Under the pieces are notes generated by a model that saw only the letters and a program-made list of their open reading frames with translations, had not been told where the DNA came from and made no database searches. A stretch of 64,000 bases of DNA from assembly GCA_900550035.1 (NCBI GenBank), contig URQS01000007.1, forward strand, positions 14,514 to 78,513, in the 5' to 3' direction. Of the stretch, positions 51,185 through 60,500 are shown piece after piece. The position numbers and the translations under genes are program-made. The stretch is from an uncultured Prevotella sp. Its GTDB lineage: Bacteria > Bacteroidota > Bacteroidia > Bacteroidales > Bacteroidaceae. Numbering within the stretch: position 1 is the first letter of the stretch; each line of letters starts with the position of its first letter.

Positions 51185-52762
51185 TTACTTGGTTTCGTCG
51201 CAAAGTGTGTGGCTGATGCGTGCAGCACAGAAGTTAGGTCCGCACATAGTGCAGTAGTTGGCGTCCACCTTGTTGGTTGTGCGATAGTATTCCTCGGCAC
51301 GCTCGGGGTCGAGCGAGAGGTTGAACTGGTCCTTCCAACGGAAATCGTAGCGTGCTTTCGACAGGGCGTTGTCGCGTATAGTGGCACCGGGGTGTCCCTT
51401 GGCAAGGTCGGCTGCATGGGCAGCAATCTTGTATGTCACTACGCCTGTGCGCACATCGTCCTTGTCGGGCAGCGCCAGATGCTCCTTCGGAGTGACGTAG
51501 CAGAGCATGGCTGTGCCGTACCATCCTATCATAGCGGCACCGATGGCAGATGTGATGTGGTCGTAGGCAGGAGCAATGTCGGTTACGAGCGGGCCGAGTG
51601 TGTAGAAGGGTGCACCGTGGCACTTCTCTATCTGGCGTTCCATATTCTCCTTTATCTTGTGCATTGGCACGTGTCCAGGACCCTCGATGAATGCCTGCAC
51701 GCCCTTAGCCCAAGCGCGTTCTACAAGCTCGCCCATTGTGTCGAGTTCGGCAAACTGTGCTGCGTCGTTGGCATCGTAGGTAGAACCAGGGCGCAATCCG
51801 TCGCCCAACGAAATGGCTACGTCATACTTGGCGCAGATGTCGCAGATGTCGTCGAAGTGGGCATAGAGGAAGCTCTCCTCCTGATGCACCTTACACCATT
51901 TTGAGATGATGCTGCCGCCACGGCTCACGATGCCTGTCAGACGTGTGTCGGCGAGGTTGATGTTCTTCAGACGTATGCCGCAGTGGATGGTGAAGTAGTC
52001 TACTCCCTGCTCGCATTGCTCGATTAGTGTGTCGCGGAATATCTCCCATGTCAGGTCCTCTGCCTTGCCGTTCACCTTCTCAAAAGCCTGATACATAGGC
52101 ACGGTGCCTACAGGTACGGGGCAGTTGCGCAGAATCCACTCGCGTGTCTCGTGTATGTTGTCGCCTGTAGAGAGGTCCATCAGAGTGTCGCCACCCCACT
52201 TGCAACTCCAGACAGCCTTCTCCACCTCCTCGTCAATGCCCGAAGTGATGGCTGAGTTGCCGATGTTGGTATTGATTTTCACGAGGAAGTTGGTGCCGAT
52301 AATCATCGGTTCCGACTCCGGATGCTTCTTGTTGGCAGGTATAACAGCGCGTCCTGCAGCCACCTCGTCGCGTACAAACTCCGGTGTGATACGGGTTTCG
52401 ATGCCAAGTTCGCGGCAGTTCATGTTCTCACGAATCGCTACGTACTCCATCTCCTGCGTTATCACGCCCTGGCGAGCAAGCGACATCTGTGTGTCGCCCT
52501 CCTTGCGTGAGTCGATCCAAGCCTGACGCAAGTGTGGCAGACCGCGCTTCAGGTCGATCTCGATGTTAGGGTCGCTGTACGGACCACTTGTGTCGTAGAT
52601 GTAGACGGGAGCGTTGGGTGTCTCAATGCGCTCGCCTCCTACAATCTTCACAGTAGGTTTCTGATGAACCACGCGCATGCCTACGCGCAGGTCCTTGTAG
52701 ATTTCTCCCTTCATGTAAACCTTCTCTGAAGAAGGATAGGAGAATTTGATGTTGTTGTTCAT
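51185..52762 (-). CDS. thiC: Phosphomethylpyrimidine synthase ThiC
   Basis: A 525-residue radical-SAM enzyme turning aminoimidazole ribotide into HMP-phosphate. Marks are GTNFLVKINTNIGNSAI (about 150), MDLSTGDNIHETREWILRNC, SRGGSIISKW, SLGDGLRPGSTYDANDAAQF and EGPGHVPMHKI. The C-terminal 4Fe-4S motif is YCTMCGPNFC (about 504-513, CxxCxxxxC). It is shorter than the Proteobacterial type, lacking the N-terminal extension, which is usual in Bacteroidetes. It lies 28 nt before thi4 and is separated from thiE by a 300-nt GC-rich repeat. Confidence 0.97.
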   Translation of the reverse strand: MNNNIKFSYPSSEKVYMKGEIYKDLRVGMRVVHQKPTVKIVGGERIETPNAPVYIYDTSGPYSDPNIEIDLKRGLPHLRQAWIDSRKEGDTQMSLARQGVITQEMEYVAIRENMNCRELGIETRITPEFVRDEVAAGRAVIPANKKHPESEPMIIGTNFLVKINTNIGNSAITSGIDEEVEKAVWSCKWGGDTLMDLSTGDNIHETREWILRNCPVPVGTVPMYQAFEKVNGKAEDLTWEIFRDTLIEQCEQGVDYFTIHCGIRLKNINLADTRLTGIVSRGGSIISKWCKVHQEESFLYAHFDDICDICAKYDVAISLGDGLRPGSTYDANDAAQFAELDTMGELVERAWAKGVQAFIEGPGHVPMHKIKENMERQIEKCHGAPFYTLGPLVTDIAPAYDHITSAIGAAMIGWYGTAMLCYVTPKEHLALPDKDDVRTGVVTYKIAAHAADLAKGHPGATIRDNALSKARYDFRWKDQFNLSLDPERAEEYYRTTNKVDANYCTMCGPNFCAARISHTLCDETK

Positions 52763-52772
52763 AATGATGTAG

Positions 52773-53075
52773 TAAGAAGCCCCACCCCCAGCCCCTCCCC
52801 CGTAGGGAGGGGAGTGATGTGCTCTATTAGTTAATTTTATATTCTCGTATTTTTATTTTTTCTCTATATTTATTTTTTCTTGATTAGCCTTTCATACCAC
52901 TCCCCTCCCTACTGGGGAGGGGCCGGGGTAGGGCTTTAGTTTTTTTGATTAGCCTTTCATACCACTCCCCTCCCTACTGGGGAGGGGTCGGGGGTAGGGC
53001 TTTAGTTTTTTTGATTAGCCTTTCATACCACTCCCCTCCCTACTGGGGAGGGGCCGGGGGTAGGGCTTTAGGGGT
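52773..53075. repeat. Three 65-bp direct repeats plus an inverted partial copy
   Basis: Three head-to-tail units begin at 52880, 52945 and 53011, each reading 'ttgattagcctttcatacca' followed by 'ctcccctccctactgggg' and 'aggggccggggtagggcttt', with single-base differences. A partial inverted copy rich in 'ccctccc' and 'gggaggg' lies at about 52778-52812. The G-runs could fold into quadruplexes or strong hairpins. It lies between thiE and thiC, inside a riboswitch-controlled operon, and holds no coding sequence. Confidence 0.85.
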
Positions 53076-53691
53076 TTGGTTTTGTGCTTTTGACGAACCT
53101 TTTCATTTCCTCTACCGGATTCTCTGCATCCAGCACAGCGCCACTCACGGCTATGCCCGTCACTCCCGTCTGCATTATGGCAGGAATGTCTTCCGCCTTA
53201 ATACCGCCAATCGCCACAATCGGCAGATTGATATTGGCATCGTGCATTTGCTTTACTATGCGCTGATAGCCTTCAAGTCCGAGAATAGGCGAGAGGTTTT
53301 TCTTTGTCGTAGTAAATCGGAAGGGGCCGCATCCTATGTAGTCGGCACCCTGACGGGCAAGTCGCTGTATGTCGTCGAACGTGTTGGCGGTGCCACCTAT
53401 TATATAATGTGTACCGAGCACGCATCGCGCTTCGTCTACAGGCATATCGTTCTTGCCAAGATGCACGCCGTCGGCACCGGTTTCAATGACCAGGTTCACA
53501 CGGTCGTCGAGAATGAACTTTGCATTGTATTCGGTGCACAGCTTGCGTATTTCGTGAGCTATAGGTCGCACCTCATCGTCCGTAGCGTCCTTCATGCGCA
53601 ACTGAATCCAGCGGCATCCGCCTTCCAGAGCCATGCGTGCGCCGTCAGTATAGCCGTAGCGTGAGTTGGTATGAGTTATGAATTGTATCAT
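53068..53691 (-). CDS. thiE: Thiamine phosphate synthase
   Basis: A 207-residue ThiE that joins HMP-pyrophosphate and thiazole phosphate. Marks are RWIQLRMKDATDDEV (about 26-40), FILDDRVNLVIETGADGVHL, the phosphate loop region YIGCGPFRFTTTKKNLSPIL, and VAIGGIKAEDIPAIM near the end. It starts 9 nt after the thiD stop. The last codons enter the repeat array that separates it from thiC. Confidence 0.94.
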   Translation of the reverse strand: MIQFITHTNSRYGYTDGARMALEGGCRWIQLRMKDATDDEVRPIAHEIRKLCTEYNAKFILDDRVNLVIETGADGVHLGKNDMPVDEARCVLGTHYIIGGTANTFDDIQRLARQGADYIGCGPFRFTTTKKNLSPILGLEGYQRIVKQMHDANINLPIVAIGGIKAEDIPAIMQTGVTGIAVSGAVLDAENPVEEMKRFVKSTKPNP

Positions 53692-53700
53692 CGGTATTGT

Positions 53701-54516
53701 TTATTTAGTGTAGTATGGGTGAGGATTGAAGAAGTGGTTAACGGGTCCGTGTCCCCGTCCAATCGCTACATCCTTGCCTGCCTCAAGAGCCTTATATAAA
53801 TAAGTCTTAGCCATTCTTATGGCGTCAGCCATCGTATGGTCCAAAGCCAGATGGGCAGTAATGGCAGACGACAGAGTGCATCCCGTGCCGTGCGTGTTGC
53901 GTGTCTCTACGGTCAGCGCCTTGTATGTCTCCACCCGCTGTCCGTCGGCATACAGAATGTCGGTCTTGGTGTTGCCGTCGAGATGTCCGCCCTTTACCAG
54001 AACTGCGCATCCTGCTTCGTTGCATATCTTGCCAGCAGCACGATCCATGTCGTCAACCGTCTCAATCTTTATACCCGACAGGATTTCGGCTTCGGGCACG
54101 TTGGGCGTCAGGAGCGAAGCCAAAGGCATCAGTTCGGTGCGGAATACTTGCAGGGCGTCTTCCTGCATCAGTCGGCATCCGCTTGTCGAAACCATAACGG
54201 GGTCGATGATTACAGCCACGCCTTTGTATTTGCCCAATGTCTCGGCAATGGCGTGAATGGTATCGGCATCGTTCACCATACCTATTTTTACAGCCGTAGG
54301 GTGTATGTCGTCCATTACGGCACTAATCTGTCCGCCCACGATTTCGGGTCGAATGGCTTCAATGCCGTACACTCCTTGGGTGTTTTGCACGGTCACGGCT
54401 GTGATGGCAGAGGCTGCATACACTCCCAATGCCGACATAGTCTTGATGTCGGCCTGTATGCCGGCGCCTCCGACGCTGTCGCTTCCGGCTATAGTAAGGG
54501 CACATCTGTATTGCAT
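53701..54516 (-). CDS. thiD: Hydroxymethylpyrimidine/phosphomethylpyrimidine kinase
   Basis: Starting at the Met at 54516 gives 271 residues. It phosphorylates HMP and then HMP-phosphate. Marks are LTIAGSDSVGGAGIQADIKT (about 6-25), SALGVYAASAITAVTVQNTQ, VIIDPVMVSTSG, LLTPNVPEAEIL and the catalytic THGTGCTLSSAI (about 210-221). It is first gene after the TPP riboswitch, which ends about 100 nt upstream. The longer open frame to 54594 would run into the space after the aptamer and has no support. Confidence 0.95.
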   Translation of the reverse strand: MQYRCALTIAGSDSVGGAGIQADIKTMSALGVYAASAITAVTVQNTQGVYGIEAIRPEIVGGQISAVMDDIHPTAVKIGMVNDADTIHAIAETLGKYKGVAVIIDPVMVSTSGCRLMQEDALQVFRTELMPLASLLTPNVPEAEILSGIKIETVDDMDRAAGKICNEAGCAVLVKGGHLDGNTKTDILYADGQRVETYKALTVETRNTHGTGCTLSSAITAHLALDHTMADAIRMAKTYLYKALEAGKDVAIGRGHGPVNHFFNPHPYYTK

Positions 54517-54617
54517 AATTGTCGTTTCATATGTGGGGGCTGTTGCAAGGGTTTGCCGCAAATGCGCTCTGCAATTGTATGCAACTGTTGTCAACTTATT
54601 GATTGTACAGGATAGAA

Positions 54618-54700
54618 ATATTTCCTACGGCGGCATTATCCGCTTCAGGTTCTACGGGTATAATCTCAGCAGCACAATACATGCTGCACCCCTAATTTCT
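54618..54700 (-). promoter_or_regulatory. TPP riboswitch (THI element)
   Basis: On the minus strand, 'aggggtgc' at the 5' edge pairs with later bases, then comes the core 'gctgctgagattatacc' and 'cgtagaacctgaagcgg', followed by 'ataatgccgccgtaggaaa'. These are the conserved THI-box elements 'CUGAGA', 'ACCUGA' and 'GGAUAAUGCC'. It lies 102 nt upstream of the thiD start. In this family thiamine pyrophosphate binding lowers expression. It controls the operon thiD-thiE-thiC-thi4-tenI-DMT. Confidence 0.95.
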
Positions 54701-54715
54701 TGTTTGGTTCGTCCG

Positions 54716-54746
54716 CAAAATTATACAAAAAAGCCGAAACGGCAAA
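54716..54746 (-). promoter_or_regulatory. Promoter of thiamine operon
   Basis: On the minus strand: TTTG (54746-54743), 19-nt spacer, TAATTTTG (54723-54716). Transcription would begin near 54711, just ahead of the riboswitch aptamer. Confidence 0.75.
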
Positions 54747-54804
54747 GGAAATGTCATTAAAAACATTTATCAAAAGCAAAAGTTGTCGGTAAAAGTCTTG
54801 TGAT

Positions 54805-54852
54805 ATAAAAAAGGCATATGAAACGACCTATAACAGTTCGGTTTCATATGCC
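54805..54852 (-). terminator. Terminator of metallophosphoesterase gene
   Basis: A perfect 12-bp stem, 'ggcatatgaaac' with 'gtttcatatgcc', with a 16-nt loop and an A-tract giving a U-run on the minus strand. It closes the sigma/SusC/SusD/phosphoesterase locus. Confidence 0.85.
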
Positions 54853-54873
54853 AAATCAAGATTAGGACAATTC

Positions 54874-56025
54874 TTAAAGTTTTCTCATTTTTCCATTATC
54901 ACCTACTACATAATATGTATTACCTTCTATCAGGACGGCACGTCCGCGTCTTTTATTACGGTTTTCTTCGTTGTCTACATTTACGTCAATGACCTTACCA
55001 TTGTAAAATGTTGATATATCCTTGAATATTGTATGTCCGATCAGCAGGCGTTTCACTTGGTAACGGTCTAACACCATTTGCAGCGAGTCTGTTGATAGGG
55101 GCTTGTATTTAGCTTCTTTCTTTACCAGTCCTCTGTACCATATTGGTCCGTCGTTGCTATACAGGAAAGCCGTAAGCGGTGACAAAGCCTTTCTTTCTTT
55201 TTTAGTCATGAACAGCGCCTTACTCATTTCCTGATTGACAAATGGAATTTCCAGATTCTTGTCGTAAAAATCCTTGCTTAATCCTGCGTGTACATACAGG
55301 CCGTCGCCTATTATCTGCATAGTGTTGCGAGTGCCCAACCAGCGTCCTAATTCTGTGTTCGAACCTACCAATTGTGGATATTTCATGTCCAGTCGTTTGG
55401 CTAAGACTTTGTATTTGTCCTTGGTATATCTTAAGTCATTTGCCATTACCAATGGTTCGTGATTGCCCAGCAAGAGCGAAACGTGGCCTCCGGCTTTAGC
55501 CGCTTCTTCTTCAAGTTTGTAGAATAGCCAGAAAATTTGCGGCACGTCTTTTCCTCTGTCGAAAACGTCGCCAATAATGACCAAGTGGTTTCGTCCGAAG
55601 TTCCAGCGCAGTTTCTTGTCGATAACGCCATTGCCTTGCAGCAGACTGATTACACAATCAAGTCTGCCGTGAGGGTCGGACATGACAAAGGTTTTCTCCG
55701 GTTTGTCATATTTCCATTCCGGTCGTTCTATAGAGTGAAGTCTAACTTTAAAAGAGTTGTTTCCTTTATGGTCGGTCACTCTGAAGCTATAGTTCTTAGA
55801 CAGTTTGGTATATGTCTTGTCTTCAATTTTCAGTTTTTTGTTTACGCTTATCACTCTTACGCTACCGTCTGGTTGGTAGAGTATGTACGGTCCGTCGACC
55901 GAAAGTTTTTCTTTTTTCTGTTCTTTATGCTTGTCAGCAGGTTGGTAAGTTCCGGCTATAACACCGGAACTTACTGAGAAAAGAAAAAATACAGATAATA
56001 AAGTTTTAAACAAACGAGTTTTCAT
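54874..56025 (-). CDS. Secreted PPP-type metallophosphoesterase
   Basis: A 383-residue protein with a signal peptide (TLLSVFFLFSVSSGVIA). After a beta-rich N-terminal part, the calcineurin-like phosphatase motifs appear in order: VMSDPHGRLDC (about 115), IIGDVFDRGKD (about 151), LLLGNHEP (about 183) and LLIGHTIFKD (about 325). These are the two-metal ligands. It should hydrolyse a phosphate ester or diester in the periplasm or outside. Its start is 40 nt from the susD stop with no promoter visible between, so it is probably cotranscribed. It may remove phosphate from the imported substrate. Confidence 0.88.
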   Translation of the reverse strand: MKTRLFKTLLSVFFLFSVSSGVIAGTYQPADKHKEQKKEKLSVDGPYILYQPDGSVRVISVNKKLKIEDKTYTKLSKNYSFRVTDHKGNNSFKVRLHSIERPEWKYDKPEKTFVMSDPHGRLDCVISLLQGNGVIDKKLRWNFGRNHLVIIGDVFDRGKDVPQIFWLFYKLEEEAAKAGGHVSLLLGNHEPLVMANDLRYTKDKYKVLAKRLDMKYPQLVGSNTELGRWLGTRNTMQIIGDGLYVHAGLSKDFYDKNLEIPFVNQEMSKALFMTKKERKALSPLTAFLYSNDGPIWYRGLVKKEAKYKPLSTDSLQMVLDRYQVKRLLIGHTIFKDISTFYNGKVIDVNVDNEENRNKRRGRAVLIEGNTYYVVGDNGKMRKL

Positions 56026-56065
56026 ATTGGTACTGAATTATGTATTATATGTTATTTATGTTTTG

Positions 56066-57523
56066 TCAATGCAGTTCATATTCTGGGTTTTGCACCATAT
56101 TTTCGTTGTATTCCATCTCGTGCTTCGGCACGGGCAACACAATCTTATAGTAGTTCCAGTCGAATGAGCGTGCTTCTTCGGGCACTTCGCTTAGGCAGTC
56201 AGTGCGCACTACCCGCTTGTTGTTTCTCATCAAGTCGAAGAATCGCTGGCCTTCGCCCCAGAATTCTATACGGCGCTGTTCAAGTACCAAATCCAATGTG
56301 ATGTCTTCGTCAGCCACATCGTCAAGATTTTCGCCCGTACGTGCATATATAGGGGCTAAGTATTTGCGTGCGTTGCTTATGTCACCTCTCTTTACAGCCG
56401 CTTCGGCAGCATTTAGATACAGTTCCGACAGGCGGAACACAGGGATGTTGGCGTCTTCGTAGCTCTTGTCGCCCTGGGCAGGATATTTCAGACAGAACGG
56501 TTTGCTGCTGCTTGCAGTTGACACCATCTGTCCACGTACGTCGTTAGGCTTTTTCTTCAGATACTTCTTCCAGAACTTGTCGGTAGCTATCATATTGTAT
56601 TTGGTGCACAGATAACCTATTGACGACTTGCCCGGACTGTCGCTCGTGAGATTTACGATTTCGAACAGAAGTTCGCTATTGAACGGTGTCGCCCATATCT
56701 TTGCGTATTCATCGTTGGTCCATAGCTTATAGCCTGTTGATTCGGCTCCCTTTATAGCTTCGGCAGCAGTTTCCAAGGCCTCCTTGTCTTTGCCCATATA
56801 CAGATAAACGCGGCTTAACAGGGTCATTGCTGCCCATTTGTTTATTTTGCCTTCTTTCTTTACATTGCGTAGTAAGCCTATGGCTTGTGTAAGGTCATCG
56901 ACAACGGCTTTATAACACTGGGCTGTGGTGTTGCGCGATGGTTTTACATTCTTGTCGTTCACCATTTGGTCGATGATAGGCACTGCAAGCGACGCTCCGT
57001 TGTCCTTGGTGTATGGATAGCCATATAGACGTGTCATGTCAAACAGCAGCAAGGCACGTATAGCCAGTGCTTCGCCTTTCAGATCGTTGTAATAAACCTG
57101 CTCTGTCAGACTCTCCATTTTAGGAGTTGTGATAATGCGGTCGGGAACAAGCTCTATCTTTTCTATATCCCTCAATAGGATGTTAATATTCTTACCGATG
57201 CCATAATACACTCCCCAGAATCCGCTCGGACCATTGGTCTTGTTGTACTTGAATGTATAATAGTTGACATTGGTGCTTGTCGACTTATATGATTTCATGT
57301 CGTCGCCGGTTAGGTCGCCATAGCACATCATGTTGGCTCCATAGTAGTTGGACGATTGCATGCTGCTGTAGGCACCATTGAGCACAAATTCAAAATCTCT
57401 CAGTTCGGTCAGCGAACCGTCTGTCTCGATAGCTGTCGAAGGTTTAAGGTCGAGCCAGTCGTTGCCGCAACTGCTTAGCAATGCTGCGCATACACCTATT
57501 ATGATATATCTTATTTTTTTCAT
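56066..57523 (-). CDS. SusD/RagB family lipoprotein
   Basis: A 485-residue SusD-like lipoprotein with the lipobox ending LLSSC (Cys at about 19). The TPR-type helices appear as KGEALAIRALLLFDMTRLYG and WAAMTLLSRVYLYMGKDKEA. The RagB C-terminal part has RLSELYLNAAEAAVKRGD and EQRRIEFWGEGQRFFDLMRN. It binds substrate over the partner SusC. It lies 27 nt after that gene in the sigma-controlled locus. Confidence 0.93.
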   Translation of the reverse strand: MKKIRYIIIGVCAALLSSCGNDWLDLKPSTAIETDGSLTELRDFEFVLNGAYSSMQSSNYYGANMMCYGDLTGDDMKSYKSTSTNVNYYTFKYNKTNGPSGFWGVYYGIGKNINILLRDIEKIELVPDRIITTPKMESLTEQVYYNDLKGEALAIRALLLFDMTRLYGYPYTKDNGASLAVPIIDQMVNDKNVKPSRNTTAQCYKAVVDDLTQAIGLLRNVKKEGKINKWAAMTLLSRVYLYMGKDKEALETAAEAIKGAESTGYKLWTNDEYAKIWATPFNSELLFEIVNLTSDSPGKSSIGYLCTKYNMIATDKFWKKYLKKKPNDVRGQMVSTASSSKPFCLKYPAQGDKSYEDANIPVFRLSELYLNAAEAAVKRGDISNARKYLAPIYARTGENLDDVADEDITLDLVLEQRRIEFWGEGQRFFDLMRNNKRVVRTDCLSEVPEEARSFDWNYYKIVLPVPKHEMEYNENMVQNPEYELH

Positions 57524-57550
57524 CGTTCTGTTCTTTTAAAGTGTGACGTT

Positions 57551-60500
57551 TTAGAATTTTATTTCCAGTCCGAATGTACAAGTTCTCATGGGCGGTGTGT
57601 CCCAGCTTGGCGATGAACCCGATTCTGGATCGATATAGCTGTAGGCTGCCCATGTCAGCAGATTGTTGCCCGAAGCGTATAAGCGTACTTTGTCAAGGCC
57701 TATTCTGCGTATCAGATTCTTGGGCAGTGTTATGCCGAATGTCAGGTTCTTCAATCGCAAGAAATCGCCGCTATGCAGTCGGCGTGATGTAGAGTAGTCG
57801 GCCATTGAGACGGAACGTCCTATTACAAAACGTTCGATATTGGTATGGTCGCCTTCTTTCTGCCAGCGTTTGCGGTAGTAGGTAGGTATGTTTAGAGTTC
57901 CGTCGCCACCATGTTCCAGTTTGCCGGCACATCCGTCATATTTCCATGCTCCGAGCGAGAAGTTCAGGTTGAAGTTGAAGTCAAACCATTTGTAGCTGAA
58001 TGAGTTGCCCAATCCGCCGGTGATGGTAGGGTCGGCACATTTCAGTATTACCTTTTCGGCTGCTCGTGGGTCTTTGGTTGTTTCGCGGTTCAGTTTGCCT
58101 TTTTCGTCGGTCGTGTTCTTGTAGAACATCGGTTCGCCGTCGGCAGGGTCGATGCCTGCAAATTCTATCATATAATAGGTAGAGTAGGGCAGTCCCACCT
58201 TGCGTATCATTGAGCCGCTTGTCACCTGCTTGAGGTCGCCGTCAAGTTTCAGTATCTTATTGGCATTGTGTCCTAAGTTGAACGAACTTGTCCAGCGGAA
58301 GTCCTTGGTCTTTATATTAGTTGAGCGCAGTTCCAGTTCATAACCCTTGTTCTGCAGCTTGCCAATGTTTGAGAGGTAGCTTGAGAAACCAGTGGTCAGA
58401 GACAGCGGTCGTTCGTAAAGCAGGTTCTTGGTTGTGCGTATGTAGTACTCGAATGTTATATTAAGTCGGTTGTCAAAGAGCGCGAGGTCGATGCCTGAGT
58501 TGAAGTTGTAGTTTGTCTCCCATGTCAGGTTTTTGTTTTCCAGCTGCGACTGCGATATTCCCGGATTGTTGTTGTAGTTGCTGGTAATGCTGCTCAGTCC
58601 CAGGTATCCGTAATAGGTAGATGGCAATGTGCCGTTGACACCGTACGATAGGCGAAGCTTCAAGTCGTTCAGCCAGTTCTTGGTTGGCTTCATGAACTTT
58701 TCGGCGCTTACTCGCCATGCGCCCGATATCGACCAGAAGTTGCCCCAGCGGTTCTCTCTTGCCAGGCGTGAACTACCGTCGGTTCGCCAGCTTGCACCTG
58801 CGTAGTATTTGTTGTCGTAGTCGTAGTTGACACGTGTTATGTACGAAACGATGCGTGTGCAGCTGTTCGAGCCGCCCATGCTTTGATACACTACACCGTT
58901 GTTTATCTCTGGCTTATCAGTACGTGCGAAGTTGGAAATAGTTGTACCCAGTCCGTCCGATTCTTTGCTGTTAATCTCGTATCCTGCCAGGAAGTCAAGG
59001 TTGTGCTTCTTGTTCAGTTTCATCTGATAGGTCAGGATGTTCGACCACGTCATGTTGGTAACATCATTGTAGTCTTTGCTGAAACGTCCGTTGTCGTCGT
59101 CACCGTCGCTTGTACGAGGGTCTTTCCATGCGCGCGACTTGTTCATCACGAAGTCGTAGCTGTAGGTCGATGTAAACTTCAGGTTTTTCCACAGATTGAA
59201 TGTGGCATAGACGGTGTTGAACGATCGGGTTGCGTATTCCTTCTTGAAGTTGTAGGTGTTTGACAACACTGGGTTGCGGTCGGCCAGTTTTATCAGTTCG
59301 CGGTTCCATGTTCCGTCTTCGTTCCATACGGGGTCGGACGGAGTGGCGCCGTTGCGTGTGCCATATATAGGCGAGGTGTATGAGCCTCCCTCAGAATAAG
59401 TGTCTTGATTTACCTTCGAGAACTGAATTTTGGCACCGATGGTCATCCATTTAGCCATTTGATATTCTACGTTCAGACGGGCAGAGACGCGCTCCAATCC
59501 CGAATTGATGGTTACGCCATCCTGCTTCATATAGCCTAAAGAGGTGTAGTACTTTATTCGCTCCTGACCTCCTGATGCTGAGAATTCATAGTTCTGATGG
59601 CTGCCATTGCGGAACAGGTAGTCGTCCCAGTTGACAAATCCACACCAAGGTATCGGTGCGTATTGGTCGATGTTGGCATCGGCATAAGCCCATGCTTCGT
59701 TCTCGGTCATGTTCTGATGCAGTCCTTCTTCGTCGTCGGCACTGCCTTTATAGCTCAGAGCATAGTTGCGCAGACCTTCGTGTATAAGGTTGCGGCGTTC
59801 TTGTCCGCCCATGATTTCTCTGAACGGTACGGCAAATTTAGAGAATCCCCAGTCTGACTTGAGTGAGAATACAGGCTTGCCGGTCTTGCCTTGTTTGGTA
59901 GTGATAATCACCACGCCGTTTGCTGCACGCGAACCGTAGAGCGAAGCAGCCGCAGCATCCTTTATGACGGTGATGCTCTCAATGTCGGAGGTGTTAAGTG
60001 TAGACATGACGTCCAGACCCGAGTCGCTGCCAGAAGCACCGATGTTGCCCGACAGTACGGGCACGCCGTCCACTACATACAGCGGAGAGTTGGAGGCATT
60101 GAACGAGCCCATGCCACGTATGCGTATTGAAGTGGAAGCGCCCGGAATGCCCGAACTTGAGCTTACACTCACGCCAGGAGCGGCTCCTTCGAGCATCTGC
60201 TGGAAAGACACGTTTGGCACGTCCTTTACGGCTTCAGTCTTTACGATGCTGGCAGATCCGGCGTACGCCGATTTCTTGAATGTTCCATATCCTGTTACTA
60301 TGACTTCCTCCAGCAGATTGTTGTCGACTTTTAGTGTTATGTGCGCTGCTTTTTCGGCTACGACAGCCACTTCTTTTGGTGTAAAACCTATGTATGAAAC
60401 TGTCAATACGGCCTTCTTGTCTTTCACTTGTAGGTTGAAGTTACCGTTGATGTCGCTCACGGTGCCATGCTTCGTGCCTTTTATGAATACATTGGCACCA

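Noticed and set aside
52880..53075. CRISPR array
   Set aside because: The three units are contiguous with no variable spacers, and no cas genes are present.
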